Assembly (NCBI RefSeq): GCF_039541915.1
Contig: NZ_BAABHD010000075.1
Location: 33,024-97,023 of the forward strand
Reading direction: 5' to 3'
DNA: 64,000 nt
DNA from: Nibrella saemangeumensis
GTDB taxonomy: Bacteria > Bacteroidota > Bacteroidia > Cytophagales > Spirosomataceae
The notes beneath the pieces were generated by a model that did not search any database, was not told where the DNA came from, and saw nothing but the letters and a program-made list of their open reading frames with translations. Each line of letters begins with the position of its first letter. The stretch's first letter is position 1. A program made the translations under genes and the position numbers. Positions 58,021 through 64,000 of the stretch are shown in pieces.

Positions 58021-58213
58021 GAATGTGTTTTTGCTCTACTAATGCCCCTATTCTGCTGCCTTGTACAGACTTGCACCAACTTGCACAACGATTGAATGGC
58101 GCGTTCTGTGTGCAAAAGTCATCTTTGTTTCAGGTTAACCAGGATTTTCACTCATGTTTAAACAAGCCTATTGTTGCTTTTCAAAAAATAAGCTTGCAGA
58201 ATTAGACTTCTTT

Positions 58214-59365
58214 ATGAAACGAAATCAAATTGTCTTTATAGGACTCCTGCTCTTGTCGGTAAATAGCCTGGCGCAAAAGATAAAGAAACAGGTAGCCGCC
58301 GTGCCCACAGAATTTGCGGTACCCATGACCGCCGAAGCCTGGACGTTTAAACCCGATAAGGTAGAATTTATCACTCATAAAGGCGTGCCGACCATGAAAA
58401 TAGCGCCCAACTCTGAGCAGGTGTCTCTTAAAAATGTCACATTTGAGAATGGGACAATCGAGTTTGATGTGGAACCGCAGGACCCGCGATTTATGGGCAT
58501 TTACTTCCGCCAGAAAGATGCCAACGAATCAGAATACGTGTATCTGCGGGTTGTGCAGGCCACAACTAACCCACTGGCAGCCGATGCCATCCAGTCTGCG
58601 CCCTACATTAAAGGGGTTCTGCTGTGGGATATGATGCCGCAATTTCAGGGGCCTGCCCTCGTAAAAGTCAATGAATGGAACCATATCAAATTAGTCGTGT
58701 CGGGGAAGCAGATGCGCGTCTATGTCAACGACATGGCCCGGCCAGCGTTGCACATCCCATATTTAGAGGCCGATGCTACGTCGGGTAGTATTTCGCTTGA
58801 CGGGGCTGCGATGGTCAGCCGTTTTGTGATAAAACCGGGCGTAGTGCAGGATGTTCCCAATGGCCCCGGCTACGATCCCACCCACACCGACCCGCGCTAC
58901 CTGCGTCATTGGCAGATGAGTGCAGCCATTGATTTGCCGCCGGGCCAAGAAGCGGTTAGCCAAAGCTTACCTAAAGATGATATAGTCTGGACAGCCATCG
59001 ACGCCGAACGGCAGGGGATGGTGAACATTACGCGGCAGTTGGGAGGTAGTACCAAGCGCCGGTTTGTTTGGTTAAAGACAAAAATTACGGCCAGCACGGC
59101 ACATAAAGCATTACTGCGGCTTGGTTTCAGCGACGAAGTGTGGGGCTTTGTGAATGGGCAACCCGTATTTGTGGATAAAAACTTATATCGCTCGTCGGCA
59201 GGCAGAAAGAACCCCGATGGTCGGTGTTCCATCGACAATAGTTCGTTTGTGGTGCCACTCAAAGCTGGTGACAATGAGCTGCTGATTGGAATCGCCAATG
59301 ATTTCTATGGTTGGGGCCTGGTGGCCCGGCTGGAAAGTTTAGAGGATATAAAAGCGTTGGAATAA
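58214..59365 (+). CDS. Secreted LamG/DUF1080-like protein
   Basis: A 383-residue exported protein: signal peptide (IVFIGLLLLSVNSLAQ) then a concanavalin-like jelly roll at about residues 40-200 (NGTIEFDVEPQDPRFMGIYF, WNHIKLVVSGKQMRVYVND), as in DUF1080/3-keto-disaccharide-hydrolase-like proteins, followed by a second beta-rich region. No catalytic residues can be named. ATG 58214 starts the signal peptide; the frame continues upstream to 58154 but that would put 20 residues before it. It is divergent from the membrane HTH gene and upstream of the convergent DUF1501 block. Carbohydrate binding is a fair guess for the fold. Confidence 0.7.
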   Translation: MKRNQIVFIGLLLLSVNSLAQKIKKQVAAVPTEFAVPMTAEAWTFKPDKVEFITHKGVPTMKIAPNSEQVSLKNVTFENGTIEFDVEPQDPRFMGIYFRQKDANESEYVYLRVVQATTNPLAADAIQSAPYIKGVLLWDMMPQFQGPALVKVNEWNHIKLVVSGKQMRVYVNDMARPALHIPYLEADATSGSISLDGAAMVSRFVIKPGVVQDVPNGPGYDPTHTDPRYLRHWQMSAAIDLPPGQEAVSQSLPKDDIVWTAIDAERQGMVNITRQLGGSTKRRFVWLKTKITASTAHKALLRLGFSDEVWGFVNGQPVFVDKNLYRSSAGRKNPDGRCSIDNSSFVVPLKAGDNELLIGIANDFYGWGLVARLESLEDIKALE

Positions 59366-59403
59366 TTAGCTTTTTTTATCTCAGCCCGGTACCCTACTAC
59401 TCT

Positions 59404-59457
59404 TACAGCCTATATCACAAAGCCTCCAAAGATGAAGGCTTTGTGATATAGGCTGTA
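59404..59457. repeat. 22-bp-arm inverted repeat between the LamG-like and DUF1501 genes
   Basis: The arm at 59404-59425 (beginning TACAGCCTATATCACAAAGC) and its perfect complement at 59436-59457 surround the 10-nt loop ccaaagatga. It lies 38 bp past the LamG-like stop and 16 bp past the DUF1501 stop. There is no T run after either arm. It may end transcription from both sides or stabilise both messages. Confidence 0.8.
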
Positions 59458-59473
59458 CAGCTAATTTGAGGTA

Positions 59474-60922
59474 CTACGCCAGCAGCGGCTTCACTACTTT
59501 GCCGTGAACATCGGTCAGGCGGTACCGGCGACCCTGGTGCTTGAACGTCAGCTTCTCGTGGTCGACGCCCATCAGGTGCAGCACTGTGGCCTGGAAGTCA
59601 TGCACGTGTACGGGGTCTTTGGCAATGTTGTAGCCGAACTCATCGGTTTCGCCGTACACCATTCCTTTTTTGACGCCCGCGCCCGCCATCCAGATGGTGA
59701 AGCAGCGGGGGTGATGGTCGCGACCGTAGTTGTCTTTTGACAGTTTGCCCTGCGAGTAGTTGGTACGGCCAAACTCGCCACCCCAGATAACCAACGTATC
59801 TTCGAGCAGACCACGCTGTTTCAGGTCCATAATCAGTGCGGCCGAGGGCTGGTCAACGCTCTTAGTCTGAATCTGAATGTCGTTAGGCAGGTTACCGTGC
59901 TGGTCCCAGCCCTGGTGGTAGAGCTGCACGAACTTCACGTCTTTCTCAATCAGCTTACGGGCCAGCAGGCAGTTGGCCGCAAACGTACCCGGCTTGCGGG
60001 AGTCGGGGCCATACATGTCAAAGATATAACTCGGCTCTTTGGAAATATCCAGCGTTTCGGGTACGGAGGTCTGCATCCGGTAGGCCATCTCGTACTGGGC
60101 CATCCGGTTATTAATTTCCGGGTCGAGCACCTGCTTGTACTGCTCCTGGTGCATTTGAGCCAGATAATCGAGCATGCGCCGGCGGCTGGTTTTATCAATA
60201 CCCGGCGGGTTGTTCAGGTAGTACACCGGGTCGGGACCGGAGCGGAACACCACGCCCTGGTGGATAGAGGGCAGGAACCCGTTGCTCCACAATTTGGCGT
60301 ACAGGGGCTGGTCGCCGTTGCGGCCTTTGGAGAGCAGCACCACAAAGGCCGGTAAATTCTGATTGTCGGAGCCCAGTCCATAACTCACCCAGGAGCCAAA
60401 CGACGGTCGGCCGGCCTGCTGCGAGCCCGTCTGAAAGAACGTGACGGCCGGGTCGTGGTTGATGGCCTCCGTATGCATGGTCCGGATGAAAGACAGATCA
60501 TTGACAACTTTGGAGGTATAAGGCAAGAGTTCGCTAATCCACATCCGGCCCGGACCGTACTGCGCAAATTTGAATTTAGACGCAGCCAGCGGAAAACGGC
60601 TCTGGCCGGCGGTCATGCCCGTCAGGCGTTGCCCCTTCCGCACCGATTCCGGCAGGTCCTCTCCCCACATTGTTTCCAGCTTGGGCTTATAGTCGAACAG
60701 TTCAAGCTGCGACGGGGCTCCACTCTGGAACAGGTAGATGATGCGCTTGACTTTTGGCGGAAACTGGGGTTTACCTAACGCTCCGCCTTCGCTGGGCGCG
60801 GCCAGTAAAGACTTCGGATTGAGCAGCGAGGCCAGGGCCAGCGAACCTAAGCCGATGCTGGTTTTGCCCAGGAAATTCCGGCGGCTGAGCTGATCATGAA
60901 TCTCGTCTTCCAGGTTGTACAT
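59474..60922 (-). CDS. DUF1501 family protein with Tat-like signal
   Basis: A 482-residue protein of the DUF1501 family, related to alkaline-phosphatase/sulfatase-like folds. The N-terminus has the twin-arginine motif SRRNFLGKT followed by a hydrophobic stretch (IGLGSLALASLLNP), so it is probably exported folded. Family blocks include LFQSGAPSQLELFDYKP, QHGNLPNDI and VIWGGEFGRTNYSQGK, which holds the Glu/Arg pair seen in the family. Function is not known; in planctomycetes such genes are linked with PSCyt/PSD1 genes, as here, 8 bp from its partner. It is likely part of one message with that partner. Confidence 0.9.
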   Translation of the reverse strand: MYNLEDEIHDQLSRRNFLGKTSIGLGSLALASLLNPKSLLAAPSEGGALGKPQFPPKVKRIIYLFQSGAPSQLELFDYKPKLETMWGEDLPESVRKGQRLTGMTAGQSRFPLAASKFKFAQYGPGRMWISELLPYTSKVVNDLSFIRTMHTEAINHDPAVTFFQTGSQQAGRPSFGSWVSYGLGSDNQNLPAFVVLLSKGRNGDQPLYAKLWSNGFLPSIHQGVVFRSGPDPVYYLNNPPGIDKTSRRRMLDYLAQMHQEQYKQVLDPEINNRMAQYEMAYRMQTSVPETLDISKEPSYIFDMYGPDSRKPGTFAANCLLARKLIEKDVKFVQLYHQGWDQHGNLPNDIQIQTKSVDQPSAALIMDLKQRGLLEDTLVIWGGEFGRTNYSQGKLSKDNYGRDHHPRCFTIWMAGAGVKKGMVYGETDEFGYNIAKDPVHVHDFQATVLHLMGVDHEKLTFKHQGRRYRLTDVHGKVVKPLLA

Positions 60923-60930
60923 GGCTCCGG

Positions 60931-63900
60931 TTATCGTTTAATAATGGCTTCGTCAAAGTTCATAATCGTGCTGGCTACCACCGTCCAGGCCGCCAGGTCG
61001 GCCGCCGGCATACGCTTGTCGACCGGGTATTCGCCCACCGTAAGTAGTTCCTGGGCGCGTTTCGGGTTTTTCCGAAAATCGGCTAGTTCGTCGTTGTACA
61101 GTTGGGTCATCAATGCCACCTCTTTAGGCCGGGCCGGGCGGCTGATGATGGCCTTGAACAGATAGTTAATCGTGTTAGCAACAGTCTGTTCCGCAGATTC
61201 ACTCCGGGTCTGCCCGTTGGCCGCAAACAGAACGGGAATTTTACCCTGATTTGCTGAGGCAAGTGTTGCGTTATCTGGGCGATTTCTGGATAGCGCTGTC
61301 GGGAGTGTCTGCGCCAACACCCTGGCCGCTTCAACAAACTGCGGGTCGTTGAGCGTCACCAGCGCCTGTAGCGGGGTAGAGGTCTTCTGGCGGTTGACAA
61401 TGCAGAAGTGCCGCTCCGAAGCATCGAAATTAAGCATCATTGGCGGGGGCGAAGAACGCTTCCAGATGGTGTACATCGACCGGCGGTAGAGGCTGTCGCC
61501 GTGGTTCTGCACGTATTTGGTCGTGTTCCGGGTAGCCAGTGCTTCCCAGATGCCATCTGGCTGGTACGGGTGCACACTAGGCCCGCCTACCCTCCGGTTC
61601 AGCAGCCCACTGGCCGCTAAGGCATTGTCGCGCACCTGCTCCGCCGACATCCGGTAGCTGGGACCACGGGAAAGTAATGTATTATCCAGATCCTTCTCCC
61701 GCGCCTGGGGTGATACCGCCGATGACTGCCGGTACGTAGCCGACAGTACAATCATTTTATGGAACGCTTTATAATTCCACCCGCTCTCCCTAAAGTGGAC
61801 CGCCAGGTAATCGAGCAGTTCAAGGTGGGAGGGGAGGGCACCCTGGTTGCCAAAGTCGTCGCTGCTCTTAACCAGCCCCTGCCCAAAGTACTGCTGCCAA
61901 ACCCGGTTAACCATCACCCGACTGAACAGGGAGTTCTCCGGATGCAGCAGCCACTTGGCTAATCCCAGCCGGTTCTTAGGCAAATCTTTAGGAAATGCCA
62001 TCAACTGCGCAGGTGTAGCTGGTGCCACCTCGTCGCCGGGGGCATCGTAGGCTCCTCGCTTCAGGAGGAACGTCTTGCGGGGAAACTTGCGCTCTTTCAT
62101 CACCATCACCTGATCGGAGTTGGTGTAGAGCATCAGTTCTTCATTGCGCAGCTTCATGGCTTTGGCAAAAGCGGACTGGTAGCCGGCATCGTGGTTTGTT
62201 ACGTAGTAGTTGTACAAACCGGTACGCTGAGCCGGTGTTCGTTTGGTTGCCGGTGTATAAAGGGCAGTGGTTAACGCATCCGGCTGACCGGCTAACTGCG
62301 GTATCTCAAGTGGTGTCAGGCAGCGGTTGTAAATCCGCAGTTCATCCACCGCATAATCCTTGGTGTAGTAATCATGCATCCGGCCAACGTAGAACGAGTG
62401 CTGCGCCCAGTGCGTACGGTCCTTGCCGTAAATCATGCTGTGCTTCAGGTTGTCGGTAATCACCTGCACTCGCATTGGCTTTCCGTTCATGTAGAGATGA
62501 AGCCCGGACGTGCGGCCCAGCCCATTGTACGTCATCGCCACGTTGAACCATTGCCTGACGGGTACCTTGTCGATGGTTTCAATATCAAGGGTGTTATCCG
62601 GCCAGACGTGGCTGAGGGTTAGTTTCAGACGTCCGTCCGGCAGCAGGTCGAGCTGGTAGCCACGGTTTCCGTCCATTGGGCCCGTGGTCCGGCCCATCAG
62701 GGTACCTTCGATGTTAGGCTTCGACAGGTTAAACCAACTGCTGAGGGTAAACGGCTGGTTTTGCTCGAATACGGCAAAGTCGCCGGGCAGGGTAATGTAG
62801 CTGTCGCCGGGCAGGTAGCGGGCCTTCCCAAAGCGCCCCGGCACGGTATACGGAAACTTATCCGGGTCGCCACCCAGGCGGGCCGGAATGGTATCGTTGA
62901 CTGAGTTCCAGAACGCGTTGCGCGGGTCTTTGAAAAGTTCTTCTTTGGTTTTACGCTTCGCTACCTTCTTCTCCTCCGGCTTTTTCTCGCCGGGCTTCCG
63001 GCGGGCCTCTTCGCGCTTGCGTTTCTCCTGCTCCAGTTTACGTTTTTCTTCCTCCGCTTTGAGGTAGGCTTTAATGTCGCCCCGGTCTTCTTCGTCAAAG
63101 GTGTAATGGGCAATCAGGCCCGTATTCAGCGACGATACCGGATTGCGTTCGGCCTGGGTGAGCCACTGCGCAAAGCGTTGGTGGTACTCCGGCCGGTTGG
63201 GGTTAAGCTGCTGCTGTAGCGGGGTAATCTTTTCGCGGATGAACTTTAACTGAGCATCTACTTCGGGGGTAGTCAGCGTGATGGTCGGCGCGGCTTCACC
63301 ATTGTAGGGAATCTGGCCCCGGTCGTTGTTGCTATTGAAGAAGGCGTACAGCGAAAAGTAATCTTTCTGGCTAATGGGGTCGTATTTGTGGTCGTGGCAG
63401 CGGGCGCACTCCACCGTTAACCCTAGCATGGCTTTGCCGAAGGTGTTGGTTCGGTCGGCTACGTATTCCACCCGATACTCCTCATCGACAATGCCACCTT
63501 CCTGACTTTGCTGGTGATTTCGGTTGAAAGCCGTTGCCAGCATCATATCTTTGGTAGGACTAGGGAGCATATCGCCAGCGAGCTGCCAGGTGATGAACTT
63601 GTCGTAGGGCAGGTTCTGGTTGTAGGCCCGGATGACCCAGTCGCGATAGGGCCACATAGTTCGTAAACCGTCATCCTGGTAGCCGTGGGTATCGGCGTAG
63701 CGGGCCACATCCAGCCACTCTGTAGCTTGCCGCTCCCCATAATGTGGTGACGCCAGCAGCCGGTCTACCACCTTCTCATAGGCATTGGGAGAGTTGTCGG
63801 CCAGAAACGCATCTACTTCGGCGGGTGTGGGGGGCAGGCCCGTCAGGTCCAGGCTCACCCGGCGCAGCAGCGTAGCCTTGTCGGCTTCGGCAGCAGGAGT

Positions 63901-64000
63901 GAGGCCTTTTTCTTCCAGCTTCTTCAGCACAAAATGGTCGATGGCGTTGCGCACCCAGCGCTTGTTCTTCACTGCCGGCAAAGCCACTTTGGTGGGGGCA
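60931..64000 (-). CDS. PSCyt2-LamG-PSD1 protein (5' part outside the window)
   Basis: At least 1022 codons, with the start beyond the right edge. The visible order is PSCyt2 (DUF1549; RRVSLDLTGLPPTPAEVDAF, ATEWLDVARYADTHGYQDDG, and the heme-like CARCH in VECARCHDHKYDPIS), a LamG jelly roll split by a charged Lys/Glu-rich insert (62930-63065), and PSD1 (DUF1553; LFSRVMVNRVWQQYFGQGLV, MVNRVW block and the C-terminal helices near NRQKTSTPLQALVTLNDPQF). A PSCyt1 cytochrome domain usually precedes these and may lie beyond the edge. Function unknown; probably extracytoplasmic. It is the upstream gene of the DUF1501 partner. The first in-window GTG (63987) is an internal Val codon, not the start. 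Confidence 0.9.
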   Translation of the reverse strand, partial: APTKVALPAVKNKRWVRNAIDHFVLKKLEEKGLTPAAEADKATLLRRVSLDLTGLPPTPAEVDAFLADNSPNAYEKVVDRLLASPHYGERQATEWLDVARYADTHGYQDDGLRTMWPYRDWVIRAYNQNLPYDKFITWQLAGDMLPSPTKDMMLATAFNRNHQQSQEGGIVDEEYRVEYVADRTNTFGKAMLGLTVECARCHDHKYDPISQKDYFSLYAFFNSNNDRGQIPYNGEAAPTITLTTPEVDAQLKFIREKITPLQQQLNPNRPEYHQRFAQWLTQAERNPVSSLNTGLIAHYTFDEEDRGDIKAYLKAEEEKRKLEQEKRKREEARRKPGEKKPEEKKVAKRKTKEELFKDPRNAFWNSVNDTIPARLGGDPDKFPYTVPGRFGKARYLPGDSYITLPGDFAVFEQNQPFTLSSWFNLSKPNIEGTLMGRTTGPMDGNRGYQLDLLPDGRLKLTLSHVWPDNTLDIETIDKVPVRQWFNVAMTYNGLGRTSGLHLYMNGKPMRVQVITDNLKHSMIYGKDRTHWAQHSFYVGRMHDYYTKDYAVDELRIYNRCLTPLEIPQLAGQPDALTTALYTPATKRTPAQRTGLYNYYVTNHDAGYQSAFAKAMKLRNEELMLYTNSDQVMVMKERKFPRKTFLLKRGAYDAPGDEVAPATPAQLMAFPKDLPKNRLGLAKWLLHPENSLFSRVMVNRVWQQYFGQGLVKSSDDFGNQGALPSHLELLDYLAVHFRESGWNYKAFHKMIVLSATYRQSSAVSPQAREKDLDNTLLSRGPSYRMSAEQVRDNALAASGLLNRRVGGPSVHPYQPDGIWEALATRNTTKYVQNHGDSLYRRSMYTIWKRSSPPPMMLNFDASERHFCIVNRQKTSTPLQALVTLNDPQFVEAARVLAQTLPTALSRNRPDNATLASANQGKIPVLFAANGQTRSESAEQTVANTINYLFKAIISRPARPKEVALMTQLYNDELADFRKNPKRAQELLTVGEYPVDKRMPAADLAAWTVVASTIMNFDEAIIKR

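Noticed and set aside
1..64000. tRNA, rRNA, CRISPR arrays, prophage or insertion-sequence genes
   Set aside because: I looked for them on both strands and saw no cloverleaf tRNA end, no spaced direct repeats and no transposase or phage proteins.

Overview
The window looks like a chromosomal segment of a Bacteroidota bacterium, most likely order Cytophagales and family Spirosomataceae (Spirosoma-like). The basis is type IX secretion genes (porU, porV), a carboxypeptidase-regulatory TonB-dependent receptor, DUF1501 and PSCyt2/PSD1 proteins, and promoter elements of the Bacteroidota type (-33 TTG, -7 TAnnTTTG). The rank is inference, because there is no rRNA gene here. The window is gene-dense, with about 46 protein genes, and most gaps are under 150 bp. 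I see no tRNA, rRNA, CRISPR array, prophage or insertion sequence.

Layout. 1-4980: a truncated unknown gene, a PAP2 phosphatase, a GT39 glycosyltransferase, a TrpD2-like protein and a CPBP membrane protease. 5032-13234: an SDR dehydrogenase, a polysaccharide deacetylase, then a six-gene plus-strand run (acyl-CoA dehydrogenase, EamA transporter, a second acyl-CoA dehydrogenase, an APH-fold kinase, a small membrane protein, a HAD hydrolase) that resembles a lipid or hydroxy-acid catabolic operon. 13239-19344: an M28 peptidase lipoprotein, an alpha/beta hydrolase, a thioredoxin-like protein, an M13 metallopeptidase and an NAD(P)-binding protein. 19341-25100: a TonB-dependent receptor, a 382-bp regulatory gap, an ECF sigma factor and the carotenoid pair crtI-crtB. 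25268-33355: gatB, a TlpA-like thioredoxin, proC, purB, a DUF1207 protein, an M20 dipeptidase and plsY. 33506-41206: a degenerate M16 protein, then the sprT-porU-porV operon read on the minus strand, a small Thr/Ala-rich lipoprotein and a GtrA protein. 41325-46688: nuoK-L-M-N with its own promoter. 46752-51921: a DnaQ-like exonuclease, then glpK, a cyclic-nucleotide-binding patatin and glpF. 51998-56506: an MDR oxidoreductase, an AlkB-type monooxygenase, an ExbB/ExbD pair and an MscS channel. 56689-64000: a membrane-tethered HTH protein, a secreted LamG-like protein, a DUF1501 protein and a PSCyt2/LamG/PSD1 protein cut by the window end.

How genes work together. Two acyl-CoA dehydrogenases, the APH-fold kinase and the HAD protein recall the domain set of animal ACAD10/ACAD11, which act on 4-hydroxyacyl-CoAs. 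AlkB could feed fatty acids to the cell, and GlpF/GlpK with a patatin lipase could use glycerol from lipids, so lipid-carbon use recurs in the window. PorU and PorV finish export of type IX cargo. The PSD1/DUF1501 block with three LamG-like jelly-roll domains and its own membrane HTH protein is the best candidate here for an undescribed system.

Several intergenic palindromes stand out: a repeat pair sharing CGGAATACRATTCCG, a 67-bp nested inverted repeat beside the DUF1207 gene, a 22-bp-arm inverted repeat before the DUF1501 gene, and a 14-bp-arm repeat covering a potential start codon of the kinase gene. Several apparent N-terminal extensions are translations of such hairpins or begin at TTG codons; I shortened those genes to better-supported starts.
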